From: Pseudomonadota bacterium
GTDB taxonomy: Bacteria; Desulfobacterota; Binatia; Binatales; Binataceae
Direction of reading: 5' to 3'
Assembly (NCBI GenBank): GCA_021325025.1
Contig: JAJPHZ010000007.1
Span: 188,190 to 252,189, forward strand
Length of the DNA stretch: 64,000 bases
The notes beneath the pieces were generated by a model. It saw nothing but the letters and a program-made list of their open reading frames with translations, had not been told where the DNA came from and made no database searches. The first letter of the stretch is position 1. Every line of letters begins with the position of its first letter. The position numbers were made by a program, and so were the translations under genes. Positions 27,641 to 36,143 of the stretch are shown in pieces.

Positions 27641-28264
27641 ATGAATCCAGGTATCGATGCGATTACGCGCCTGCTGATGGAGGAATTGCCGGGATTGGCT
27701 GGAGCGCTCCAGCCGCTGGGTGCCGGCGCGCTGAGCCTGAGCGAGGCGGCGCGCCAGCAGCGCGATCAGAGCCTGGCCAATGCGATGCTTGCCGCGGCTT
27801 CGGGGCTGCTCACGCCGAGCCCCAACCGCTATCCGCTGGGGCCGCTGCACCGGTTGGGCGCGGGGCTGGGTGCCGCCTTGCAGGCTTACGGCCAAGGCGC
27901 GGCGCAGGCGCCGGTGCTCGACACGCTGGCGATGCGGGGTCAGGGCGGCCAACCGCGCAGCAGCGCGAGGAGCGGTGCACTTGCGCCGGCACCGGTACGC
28001 GTGCCGCCTGTATCATCGGCGGCGAAATTGGCGGCGGTTGCGTCCGCTGTCTCTGACCGGCGCGTGGGACCGGCATCGCGGGCTGGCGCAGCACGCAAGG
28101 GCGCATCAGTCGGCCCCATGCTGCGCAAGTTCAGCGGCACGCCGGCGCGCCTGCTTGAGCATCCTGCAGTCCTGCCCGGCGGATGGGAGCTTTACGGCTA
28201 CGAGCAAGACAGCGGCCGGCCGATTTACATCGGCCCGGACCGGGAGCTGGGCGTTTACGCATGA
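27641..28264 (+). CDS. Phage virion-associated protein, unknown
   Basis: 207 residues from ATG 27641 (GGAG at 27626-27629 supports it; ATG 27620 has no ribosome site). The N-terminal 75 residues are helical (LSLSEAARQQRDQSLANAM), the middle is Ala/Arg/Pro-rich and disordered, and the C-terminus ends in GWELYGYEQDSGRPIYIG, a short beta motif seen at the end of many phage ejection proteins. Last gene before the tailspike. Confidence 0.45.
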   Translation: MNPGIDAITRLLMEELPGLAGALQPLGAGALSLSEAARQQRDQSLANAMLAAASGLLTPSPNRYPLGPLHRLGAGLGAALQAYGQGAAQAPVLDTLAMRGQGGQPRSSARSGALAPAPVRVPPVSSAAKLAAVASAVSDRRVGPASRAGAARKGASVGPMLRKFSGTPARLLEHPAVLPGGWELYGYEQDSGRPIYIGPDRELGVYA

Positions 28265-28399
28265 CGGCGCGTCAGAATCGACGCAGATCCAGGGCGGCAG
28301 CGCGAGCGTCGCGGCGCGTTTGAGCCGATTTGAACAAATCGGCTCGTTCGGGCTGTATGCCAATATATTTTGGCTTGCACGGTGAATTAGTCAGTCAAT

Positions 28400-28430
28400 C
28401 CCGGTATGTAGTAAAATAGTCAATACCGGG
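28400..28430 (+). promoter_or_regulatory. Inverted repeat upstream of the tailspike gene
   Basis: CCCGGTAT (28400-28407) and ATACCGGG (28423-28430) form perfect 8 bp arms 15 nt apart. The spacer is AT-rich (GTAGTAAAATAG), and GTCAAT occurs beside both arms. The remainder of 28265-28557 shows no gene. It looks like an operator or promoter region giving the tailspike its own control. Confidence 0.4.
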
Positions 28431-28557
28431 GTTCATACACGCCGGCAAAATCTACTACCAGAGACCGGTCTTTTGCGCTTCGCTTCGGCATTTTCCGAAC
28501 TCCGGGGGCGCGCGGCGACGGTGTCAAGGCGCTGGCACGGCCCAAGCTGAGGCCGGC

Positions 28558-31500
28558 ATGAAGGGGACAGCTATGCGGTGGTTGTGGACAAGGGTGGCGG
28601 TGGCTGCGGTTTTGGCGGCGCTGACGGTATCGGGTGCGGGCGGGGCGGTCAATCTGTGCACGCTTACCGGCAATCTCACTCTGATTGACGGCCAGGCGGG
28701 TGCCAACGCCCAGGTGTTCTTCCAGACGGTTTCAACCCAGTCATTCGGCGGCACGGTAATCCCGCCGTCTTCCTTCTCCGTGTTCACCGACGCGCAAGGG
28801 AATCTGCCCCCCGGAGTCACGGTGCCGCAGGGCGCGATTGTGCAGGTGACGGTGGGAAGCAGCCAGCCGGTGCAAATTCAAATTCCGCTGGCGGCCACTG
28901 CGGACCTCGCCACGCTGATTCTGGCCAACAACGATCCGCCCTCGGTGGTCTCCGCGCTCTCGGTGGGCGCGGGGGGCGACTACGGGCTGACCGTGACCAA
29001 TCCGGGCACGGGCGCGATTGGTACGGCGGTGCTGCAGCCGGGCAAGGTGAGCGCGATCCAGGGCTTTGCCTTTTCGCCCACCGCGCCGACCGACGCGCAG
29101 GTTCCGATCTTCAGCGCCGGGGCAAACCGCTGGCAGCCGGAGTCGATCACCGGCGACGCCTCGTTGGCTTCTGACGGCACGCTGCTGGTTAACGGGATCG
29201 TTTCGGGGGGAAATATCACGGGCAAGAGCAGCGGAGGGCCGTTTTCGATCAGCAATTACAACGTCAACAACGAATTCAACCCGACGCAATACGGGGCCAG
29301 GCTTGACGCGCGGCGGATCGGCGACCTTAGTGTGGTCAACGGCTCGACCTCGGTCAGCTCAGCGAGCGCGAATTTCAGCGCGGCGGACGTGGGCAAGCTG
29401 ATCGTGATCTGGAACGCGTCCAGCGGGAGCGGCAGCGACAGGACCTTCACCGGCACGATCGCGGCGGTAGCGGCGCCGTCGGCGGTGTTGAGCGCGCCCT
29501 ATCCCGGCGCCACCCAGACCAACGCCACGGCTTTTGTTGGCACTGACGACGGCAATGCGATCAACGTGGCGCTGCAGGCGGTGCCGGCGAACAACTCGGG
29601 CGTAGTGAAGGTTCCGGGCGGAGTCATAATGACCAGCAAGACTCTGACCATCGCCGGGCGCAGCGAGGAGTTCGCCGGGCAGGGACTGGGCGCAAACCTC
29701 AATTCGGGCGGCAACGGGACGCTGATCGTATGGGCGGGCGGCAATCAGCCGGTAATCCAAATCATCGACAGCGAGGGCGCGCGGGTACATGACTTCGCGA
29801 TCATGGGCAGCGACCAGGCCGGCACGATGCCCAGCGCGTGCGTGGATTTTCTGAACAACGGGGCCGGCAACCTGACCGGCCATCCCAACAGCTTCAACGT
29901 GGTTTACAACATCGAGTGCGGCGACTTGTTCGATCTGGGACTGCCCGGGGCGGGAAGCGGAAATCCAACCGTGACCTCTGGAATCCAGATCGATACCAGC
30001 GGTACGCAAAACGACCGCAACATCGTCAGCAACGTGAACGTACGCCACGCTATCTACGGGATTCAGTGGGGGCAGAACCAGGCGTTGGAGTGGAGCGTGC
30101 GCGACTTCCGCTGCGAGCGAGTAGGAATCTGCGTGGACGCCCATGTTGGCTTCACCGAGGTGGCCTTCGAGCAGATCGAGACGCTGCAATCGGCGCTGGC
30201 TTTCTTCCTGGGCCAGGGGGCTTATCTGAGCGTGAACAATTACGCCGACGAGACCGACGGGCCGACGACGATCGCGCCGCCGTGGAGTGCCAATTTCGTC
30301 TACCCCAAGAATTTCGTGATCAAGGACAGCAACGGCAATTTCGAAATCGCGCAGAACTCGGGGACCAGCGGCGCGTCCCAGCCGGCTTTTGCCACGCAAT
30401 CGAGCAACTTCACCATCAGCACCGTGTCGCGCAGCTCCAACGTGGTGACGGTCACGACCGCCGGCACGCACGATTTTTCGGTTGGACAATTGGTCGGAGT
30501 GGTCAACGTCGCCGACCCCGGCTTTAACGGGGCCTTTACCATCACCGCGGTGCCGGCCGCCAATCAGTTCACTTACAATCAGACCGCGTCCAACGCCGCC
30601 AGCAGCGGCGGCATCGCCTATCATGCAACTGCCGACAACAACGTGATTTGGCTGAACACGGGGACCGCCACGGCATTTTCGCAACTGGCGCTGTTTGCGG
30701 GTTCGGGCGGCGTGCCGGGCGGCACTTTGGTGCTTAACGATTCGATCTGGGATGCGAGCAATCAACTTCCCTACAATTTCGATTTTATGGCCGCCAACGG
30801 CGCTGACATGAGCTTCATCGGCAACGACTTCAAGCTGGTGAACTCGGTGGCGGCGCCGCCGGTTGGAACCCCGATCGTGGATTTGAGTGTGACGGGAACT
30901 GCAGCCCGGAGTTTTCAGTGCCGCGGTTGCCGCGGGATCAGCGAGTCCAACTTCAACGTCGCGGTCAGTGGCGGCGACGCACGTCAGATTACCTATATCG
31001 ACATGCAGCGGCTGCCGGGCAGCAACGGCAGCGCTGCCAATGCGGGAATCGGCGAGTATTTCATCAATGCCCTGGTGAATGGCGATCGCGCCGGAGTTGA
31101 CAGCTTCCGCTATGACCTGCCGGGGAAAGTCCGCGAGTTCGGCGGTCCTTTGACCGTGATGCAGTTGGCCAACCCAAGCTCAGCACCCTTCCAACTGTCG
31201 TGCAGCGATGGCGGCTCGCCGGCCAACAATACCTATCTGTACAAGTACACTGCGCTGAGCGGCAGCGGAGAAACGTTGGCATCCTCGGCCGAGTCATCGG
31301 TAAGTTGCGCGGGCAACGTTGGGGTGGGCGGCGTCTCGATCGTCGGACGGGTCTTCCCGGTTCTCGGCGCCGACAGCTACAACATCTATCGCACGGCGGC
31401 CAACGGCGCGACGGGGAGTGAAAAGCTCACCCTCAACATACCGGCCAACTCTCTGCGGGTCGCATCCCTCGGATCCAATTCGTTCAGCGACACGACGACC

Positions 31501-31941
31501 GACGCCAATCTGGGCGTGGTTCTGCCCAACGCCAATACCACCGGTAACGCAACCGTGGGCGGAGTACTGGCGGCCGGCTCAAGCGCCGCGATTGGCGCTG
31601 CCGCCGGCGATGTTTCAGCCGCGCGCACGGCGGGCACCGGCGCGCTGTGGTTTGGCAGCGACGGGACGCAAAGTCTGGATTATGGAATTTCAAACGCCGG
31701 CGCATTCACGCTTTTGGGCGGAGGCCTGTTCAGCCCCGGGGTCACCGTCGCCGGCAGCGCGAAGCTGGTGTTGGGCAGCTCCACAGTCGCCAGCCTGGGC
31801 GCGTGCAGCTCCTCCAACCGCTTCAGTTGGCTGGCGGTAACCGATAACAACGCGGCGTGCTCCTACGGTGCGGCGCCGGCGGGCGGCGGCTCCACGGTCT
31901 GTCCGGTGTTCTGCGACGGCAGCGCCTGGAAGATTCACTGA
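28558..31941 (+). CDS. Large phage tailspike/tail fibre with beta-helix region and signal peptide
   Basis: 1127 residues. ATG 28558 is used; ATG 28573, with AAGGGG 6 nt upstream, is equally plausible and gives a cleaner signal peptide (MRWLWTRVAVAAVLAAL...). Residues 230-600 contain a parallel beta-helix pattern of the pectate-lyase/tailspike kind (FNPTQYGARLDAR, VVKVPGGVIMTSKTLTI, GARVHDFAIMGSD, IVSNVNVRHAIYGIQWG). Fibronectin-like segments follow (about 890-990), and the C-terminus (SSNRFSWLAVTDNNAACSYG) resembles fibre ends. It would bind and perhaps cleave a host surface polysaccharide. A Sec-type signal at the N-terminus is unusual for a virion protein. Confidence 0.7.
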   Translation: MKGTAMRWLWTRVAVAAVLAALTVSGAGGAVNLCTLTGNLTLIDGQAGANAQVFFQTVSTQSFGGTVIPPSSFSVFTDAQGNLPPGVTVPQGAIVQVTVGSSQPVQIQIPLAATADLATLILANNDPPSVVSALSVGAGGDYGLTVTNPGTGAIGTAVLQPGKVSAIQGFAFSPTAPTDAQVPIFSAGANRWQPESITGDASLASDGTLLVNGIVSGGNITGKSSGGPFSISNYNVNNEFNPTQYGARLDARRIGDLSVVNGSTSVSSASANFSAADVGKLIVIWNASSGSGSDRTFTGTIAAVAAPSAVLSAPYPGATQTNATAFVGTDDGNAINVALQAVPANNSGVVKVPGGVIMTSKTLTIAGRSEEFAGQGLGANLNSGGNGTLIVWAGGNQPVIQIIDSEGARVHDFAIMGSDQAGTMPSACVDFLNNGAGNLTGHPNSFNVVYNIECGDLFDLGLPGAGSGNPTVTSGIQIDTSGTQNDRNIVSNVNVRHAIYGIQWGQNQALEWSVRDFRCERVGICVDAHVGFTEVAFEQIETLQSALAFFLGQGAYLSVNNYADETDGPTTIAPPWSANFVYPKNFVIKDSNGNFEIAQNSGTSGASQPAFATQSSNFTISTVSRSSNVVTVTTAGTHDFSVGQLVGVVNVADPGFNGAFTITAVPAANQFTYNQTASNAASSGGIAYHATADNNVIWLNTGTATAFSQLALFAGSGGVPGGTLVLNDSIWDASNQLPYNFDFMAANGADMSFIGNDFKLVNSVAAPPVGTPIVDLSVTGTAARSFQCRGCRGISESNFNVAVSGGDARQITYIDMQRLPGSNGSAANAGIGEYFINALVNGDRAGVDSFRYDLPGKVREFGGPLTVMQLANPSSAPFQLSCSDGGSPANNTYLYKYTALSGSGETLASSAESSVSCAGNVGVGGVSIVGRVFPVLGADSYNIYRTAANGATGSEKLTLNIPANSLRVASLGSNSFSDTTTDANLGVVLPNANTTGNATVGGVLAAGSSAAIGAAAGDVSAARTAGTGALWFGSDGTQSLDYGISNAGAFTLLGGGLFSPGVTVAGSAKLVLGSSTVASLGACSSSNRFSWLAVTDNNAACSYGAAPAGGGSTVCPVFCDGSAWKIH

Positions 31942-31977
31942 GCTGCGCGACAGGCGGCAAACGCAGGGCATCGCGCG

Positions 31978-32280
31978 ATGGATCCGCTTGACCACATCGT
32001 CACGATCATCGAGCAGGTCGGTTTTCCCACTGCTTTAGTGCTGCTGATGATGCTGCTGGCGCCGCGCTGGGCACTGCGGCTGCTCGAAGTGTTCCGCAAA
32101 ATCATGGAGGACTTCGCCGACAAGCTGGTGAGCGGAATCCGCCAGGTGGTGGAGCGGCATGAGGCGGCGGTCAACCGGTCCGAGGCGATCACCTCGCGCC
32201 AGGAGGCGGCGGTCAGCCGCCTGGAAGCGCTGAGCCAGCTCAGGTGGCGCAACGGAGAGGACGGCGATGCGCAATCCTGA
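31978..32280 (+). CDS. Small membrane protein with coiled coil, lysis-cassette (holin-like)
   Basis: 100 residues. One transmembrane segment (about 15-35, FPTALVLLMMLLAP) precedes a charged helical tail (FRKIMEDFADKLVSGI ... VNRSEAITSRQEAAV). It overlaps the following endolysin gene by 14 bp. Position and topology suggest a class III-like holin or spanin-like lysis protein; sequence alone does not decide. Confidence 0.5.
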   Translation: MDPLDHIVTIIEQVGFPTALVLLMMLLAPRWALRLLEVFRKIMEDFADKLVSGIRQVVERHEAAVNRSEAITSRQEAAVSRLEALSQLRWRNGEDGDAQS

Positions 32281-32695
32281 ATGGACGCCCGCCGTATGGC
32301 AGGACGAAGCGGCGCTGATCAAGATCGCGGCGGCCAAATACGGGTTGGACTGGCATTTCATCGCCGCCATTCGCAAGGCCGAGGACGGCGGACCCGGGCG
32401 CGAGTTCGGCGTGCTGAGCGTCAAGGCGCCGACCTACGGGGCGCAGCTTGAAGTATGCTGCCAGACCGTGCGCCATCGCTTGGTCGAGTACGACCGCGAC
32501 CATCAGGCGCTGGACCTGCACGAGACGCCCGACGGCAAGCAGACCGTAACCTACACACCGGAGTTCATTTCATGGTTCGGCGCCATCTGGGCGCCCAACA
32601 CCGCGCCGAACGACGCGGGCAGGCTTAATCGCAACTGGAGCCGCAACGTCGGCTACTGGTACCTGCATCTGATCGATCTCGAGCATCCGGGCTAA
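32267..32695 (+). CDS. Endolysin, lytic transglycosylase-like
   Basis: 142 residues. WHFIAAIRKAEDGGPGREFGV matches the start of phage transglycosylase/lysozyme-like endolysins, with a candidate catalytic Glu in KAEDGG. The C-terminal AGRLNRNWSRNVGYWYLHL is also typical. It cleaves peptidoglycan at lysis. No signal peptide, so release through the neighbouring holin-like proteins is expected. Confidence 0.75.
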   Translation: MRNPEWTPAVWQDEAALIKIAAAKYGLDWHFIAAIRKAEDGGPGREFGVLSVKAPTYGAQLEVCCQTVRHRLVEYDRDHQALDLHETPDGKQTVTYTPEFISWFGAIWAPNTAPNDAGRLNRNWSRNVGYWYLHLIDLEHPG

Positions 32696-32730
32696 GCGGG
32701 TCGGCGTGCAACAAGGCGAAGGAGGGGAGG

Positions 32731-32901
32731 ATGCTGAACAATCCGAAGACGACGGCCGCCGGCTACCTGATCCTGGCGGCATCGATACTGACCGTGGTGG
32801 CGCACTGGCTGAGCGGCGTGCTGAGCATGGCCGACCTCAACGCTTTAGTGGGCGCAATCGGCGGTGCCGGCCTGATCGCAGCCAAAGACGGCGGGCATTG
32901 A
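32731..32901 (+). CDS. 56-residue holin-like membrane protein
   Basis: Starts at ATG 32731 immediately after a very strong ribosome site GGAGGGGAGG (32721-32730) and stops with TGA at 32899-32901. Layout: NPKTTAAGYLILAAS, a transmembrane helix, a short SMADLNALVG turn, then GGAGLIAAKDGG. This 'NPKTT-TM-GLIxAKD' form recurs at the end of phage lysis cassettes. It is the last gene of the phage module. Confidence 0.65.
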   Translation: MLNNPKTTAAGYLILAASILTVVAHWLSGVLSMADLNALVGAIGGAGLIAAKDGGH

Positions 32902-33002
32902 AGGGAGATCGGCCGCTCCACGCCTCGGATCAACACGCTGTGGGAAGGAGTGGCGTTGCGAATTCTGTTTCCTACCGTTCGGCTGTCACAGGAAGGCCGC
33001 GC

Positions 33003-33043
33003 TATAATCGCTGGCGGAGGATCGGCCGCGGCCATGCGCGGCC
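33003..33043 (+). promoter_or_regulatory. -10 box and leader hairpin before the 33050 gene
   Basis: A perfect TATAAT lies at 33003-33008, without a clear -35. GGCCGCG (33024-33030) pairs with CGCGGCC (33037-33043) just before the ATG at 33050, and no Shine-Dalgarno is visible. The hairpin may limit ribosome access. Confidence 0.35.
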
Positions 33044-33049
33044 GCCCCT

Positions 33050-33466
33050 ATGGTGGACGAACCTCAAATTCTGCTGGCCGTGCTGTGCGATGATGTGCGC
33101 CATGAGATCAACGGCAAGGTCAGCTTGATGGGCATCTTCGACACGTTCAACGTGGCGGCCTACACCGCGCCGTTGCCGCCCTTCCATATTTTCGCCAAGG
33201 TTGGCGTGGCCCGCGAGGGCACGCATTCGGTGACGTTGCGCATCCGCAGCGAAGAGGGCGACTTCAATACCGAGCTGGCCGGTCAGATGCTGACCCAGGG
33301 CCGCGACGAGTTGACTGGAAACTATGTGTCCAACATCGACCTGGCGCTCAACGGCATGACGATTCCGCGTCCGGGCCGCTACCAGGTGTGCTTCGTGATC
33401 GACGGCCAGGAACTGGCGGCGTGCGGATTTATCGCGCGCACGGCCGCTCCACCCAAGCTGCAGTAG
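33050..33466 (+). CDS. DUF6941-like conserved protein
   Basis: 138 residues. The N-terminus (LLAVLCDDVRHEINGKVSLMGIFDTFNV) is the hallmark of a small beta-sandwich family of unknown function that I recall as DUF6941; the rest alternates beta strands (VTLRIRSEEGDFNTEL, GRYQVCFVIDGQEL). Cytoplasmic, no catalytic motif. It has its own promoter-like TATAAT upstream and marks the return to host-type genes after the phage module. The family number is from memory; the function is unknown. Confidence 0.6.
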   Translation: MVDEPQILLAVLCDDVRHEINGKVSLMGIFDTFNVAAYTAPLPPFHIFAKVGVAREGTHSVTLRIRSEEGDFNTELAGQMLTQGRDELTGNYVSNIDLALNGMTIPRPGRYQVCFVIDGQELAACGFIARTAAPPKLQ

Positions 33467-33583
33467 CTCCGCTCCATCCTGTGGTCGCGGGCGCGCGGCG
33501 ATGCTCGCGATCGACGGCCAAGTGTGGCAAGTTCCATCCCGCGGCCGTGCTACCGCGCGCGGCCGGCGTTTACGGAGGATGAC

Positions 33584-34342
33584 ATGGGATTGGTTCAGGG
33601 CAAGGTGGCGCTGATCACTGGCGGCGCTTCAGGTATCGGGCGCGCGGCGTCGCTGATCTTCGCGCGCGAGGGCGCCAGCGTGGCGGTCGCGGATCTGAAT
33701 CTTGAGGGATGCGACGAGACGGTGGCGATGGTCAAGCGCGCGGGCGGCGACGCGATCAGTATCAAGTGCGACGTCTCCAGGACCGATCAGGTGCAGGCGA
33801 TGGTGGAGCGGGTGGTCAGGAGTTGGGGACGACTTGACTGCGGCTTTAACAACGCCGGCGTCAGCCCGGCCGGCGGTCGCATCGGCGAAATCCCCGAGGA
33901 CGATTGGGACCGCGTAATCGCGATCAACCTGACCGGCGTGTGGTTATGCATGAAGTATGAGCTGGTGCAGATGACGGCGCAGGGCGGCGGCGCGATCGTC
34001 AACACCGCGTCGATCATGGGACTGGTCGGCGAGCGGCGCACCGGTGCATACTGTGCGGCCAAACACGGCGTGGTCGGCCTGACGAAAACGGCCGCGCTGG
34101 AATATGCCAACCGGAACATTCGGGTCAACGCGGTCTGCCCGGGCTCGACGCTGACCCCGATGATGCAAAAGGCCTTCGTACGCGACCCGCGCCTGGAGCA
34201 AGCCTACAAGGCGTCGCATCCGCTGGGCCGCCTGGGCACGCCCGAGGATATCGGCGAAGCGGTGATGTGGCTATGCTCGGAAGAAGCCTCATTCGTTACC
34301 GGACTGGCGCTGCCGGTGGACGGCGGCTACACGGCGCACTGA
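33584..34342 (+). CDS. Short-chain dehydrogenase/reductase (SDR)
   Basis: 252 residues from ATG 33584, with GGAGG 4-5 nt upstream. Classical SDR: nucleotide-binding TGGASGIG (12-19), NNAG (89-92), and catalytic Ser143, Tyr156 and Lys160 (YCAAK). Asp37 after strand 2 (VADLN) indicates NAD(H) preference. The C-terminal GLALPVDGGYTAH is typical of the FabG-like branch. It is followed about 110 bp later by a crotonase-type gene, so the two could act on the same acyl-CoA or alcohol substrate. The exact substrate is not evident. Confidence 0.88.
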   Translation: MGLVQGKVALITGGASGIGRAASLIFAREGASVAVADLNLEGCDETVAMVKRAGGDAISIKCDVSRTDQVQAMVERVVRSWGRLDCGFNNAGVSPAGGRIGEIPEDDWDRVIAINLTGVWLCMKYELVQMTAQGGGAIVNTASIMGLVGERRTGAYCAAKHGVVGLTKTAALEYANRNIRVNAVCPGSTLTPMMQKAFVRDPRLEQAYKASHPLGRLGTPEDIGEAVMWLCSEEASFVTGLALPVDGGYTAH

Positions 34343-34417
34343 CAAGTTTGGACTGCAGCATGCCTGAGCCTGGTGCAGCGGGTGCTTTTTTGCCGGGTAC
34401 GCCTTGGGCATAATGGG

Positions 34418-34439
34418 CCGCGGGCGTGTGCGCCCGCGG
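34418..34439 (+). promoter_or_regulatory. Perfect hairpin directly before a ribosome site
   Basis: CCGCGGGCG (34418-34426) pairs with CGCCCGCGG (34431-34439) across a 4 nt loop. The 3' arm touches the GGGAGAAG ribosome site of the crotonase gene at 34450, and CATAAT at 34409-34414 could be its -10. It may modulate initiation. Confidence 0.4.
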
Positions 34440-34449
34440 GAGAAGTGCG

Positions 34450-35268
34450 ATGGCTTACAGCGAGATCATCTACGACAGGCAGGACAAGGTCGCGATTGTG
34501 ACGCTCAACCGGCCCGAGCGCATGAACGCCATCACACCGACCCTGGCGGGGGAACTCAAGCACGCGATGGCGCAGGCCGAGCGCGACCCCGAGATTGCCG
34601 CGATTGTGGTCACCGGGGCCGGCAAATCGTTTTGTCCGGGGATGGACATGGCGGTGCTGCAGGCTGCTGCCCAACGCAAAAAAGGCGAGGACGCCGAGCA
34701 AAGCGCTCCCGCCTCTCCCCACGCCATCGACATCAACCACCATTCGCTATTCGGCTTCATGCTGGCGATGCGCAAGCCGATTATCGGCGCGCTCAACGGT
34801 AATTGCGTCGGGATGGGGCTGAGCATGGCGCTGCATTTCGATATCCGTATCGCCGGCGAAGGCACGCGCCTGAGCGCGATTTTCGTCCGCCGCGGATTGT
34901 CGGTTGAACACGGCTCCAGTTGGCTGCTGCCGCGCCTGGTCGGGATGTCGCACGCCATGGACATGGCGCTGACGGGACGGCTGGTGGGCGCGCAGGAGGC
35001 GCTGGCGATGGGCCTGGTCAGCCGCGTAGTGCCCGATGCCAAGCTGCTGGAGACGGCGTTGGAGATGGGGCGGGAAATCGCCGCCCACTGCTCGCCGACT
35101 GCGATGGCGGAGGCCAAGCGCATGCTCTGGCAGCATCTGGCCGGCGACTACCAGATGGCCACCGATGACAGCACTGCGATCATGTTCAGCATGTTCAAGC
35201 AGGGCGACTTCAAGGAGGGCGTGCTCGCCTTTGTGCAAAAGCGCCCGCCGCGCTTCAAGCCGGTGTAA
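34450..35268 (+). CDS. Enoyl-CoA hydratase/isomerase family protein
   Basis: 272 residues from ATG 34450 (GGGAGAAG upstream; an earlier in-frame start would sit inside the leader hairpin). Crotonase fold with the oxyanion segments SFCPGMDMA and NCVGMGLSMAL. The glutamates used by classical hydratases are not at the standard positions (GMGLS instead of GGLE). A 25-residue insertion rich in Lys/Glu/Ala follows the first loop. Probably another crotonase-superfamily reaction such as isomerisation or dehalogenation-type chemistry; substrate unknown. Confidence 0.8.
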   Translation: MAYSEIIYDRQDKVAIVTLNRPERMNAITPTLAGELKHAMAQAERDPEIAAIVVTGAGKSFCPGMDMAVLQAAAQRKKGEDAEQSAPASPHAIDINHHSLFGFMLAMRKPIIGALNGNCVGMGLSMALHFDIRIAGEGTRLSAIFVRRGLSVEHGSSWLLPRLVGMSHAMDMALTGRLVGAQEALAMGLVSRVVPDAKLLETALEMGREIAAHCSPTAMAEAKRMLWQHLAGDYQMATDDSTAIMFSMFKQGDFKEGVLAFVQKRPPRFKPV

Positions 35269-35464
35269 GCTCCCTGCCACCATTCGCCCACGGTAACTGA
35301 GTAGTTGACACGCCGTGGCCGCACGGCGCGCCTGGGTGTATGCCACAAGTTCGATGTTGATACACACTTCGCCGGCGCCGGGCCGAATCTTGCCAGGGAT
35401 AATTGCTTGGAGTTAATTCCCAAGCGGTTGGGTGCGGAGTGACGGGAAGTTTGCCACCGTGCGC

Positions 35465-36130
35465 ATGACAACGGGATGGTGCCTAATTGCGGCTGCAACG
35501 GCAACGCTGACAGGCTGCGCGATGTCGCGGGCGAGTAGGGCAACCATTTCGGTCGGCGATACACTCAGCCATCTGATGGCGTATTCGGAAGCGGTGGAAG
35601 GCCCTCCGGCGCCGCCGCCTCCGGTGATGGCGCGGCAGTCAGGGTTGTCGACGCCGGTGCTGGAGTTACCACCGGTAGCGACGCCGGCCGCGGCGCCCAC
35701 TTCGATCGCGGCCCAAACGCCCGCTCCGCCACGCAATCGCGTGCCGCCGCCTGCCGCCGCTGCGACGCCCCAGTTCGTTTCCAACGACAAGCTGGTTGTC
35801 CTACGCGGCGTATTTTTCGAAAAAAACAGTTCGGACCTTGACGACCTGGACGAATTGATCCTCGACGACGCGGTGCGCACCCTCAAAAAGCGTCCTGACA
35901 TCCGGGTCTACGTCAAGGGTTACAGCGATTCGCACGGCAGCCCCCGCCTCAATCAAAAGTTGTCACAGGAGCGCGCCGCGAGTGTCGCCGCCTACCTAGT
36001 CAGCAACGGCGTGCCCCTAAGTCAGCTCATCGTGCTGGGCATGGGCTCAAGCCATCCGGTGGCGAGCAACGACACGGCGGCAGGGCGCGCTTTGAACCGG
36101 CGCGTCGAACTCGAGCCTGTGATCCAATAG
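35465..36130 (+). CDS. OmpA-family peptidoglycan-binding lipoprotein
   Basis: 221 residues from ATG 35465. A signal peptide with lipobox LTGC gives Cys18 as the acylated residue. A Pro/Ala-rich linker (45-115) would cross the periplasm. The C-terminal OmpA domain (about 120-221) has the expected FFEKNSSDLDD, VYVKGYSDSHGSPRLNQ and LSQERAASVAAYLVSNGV segments and the RALNRRVEL ending, which bind meso-DAP in peptidoglycan. A Pal/YiaD-like anchor. Convergent with the sedolisin gene, only 13 bp apart. Confidence 0.88.
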   Translation: MTTGWCLIAAATATLTGCAMSRASRATISVGDTLSHLMAYSEAVEGPPAPPPPVMARQSGLSTPVLELPPVATPAAAPTSIAAQTPAPPRNRVPPPAAAATPQFVSNDKLVVLRGVFFEKNSSDLDDLDELILDDAVRTLKKRPDIRVYVKGYSDSHGSPRLNQKLSQERAASVAAYLVSNGVPLSQLIVLGMGSSHPVASNDTAAGRALNRRVELEPVIQ

Positions 36131-36143
36131 CACCGTTGCAAAT

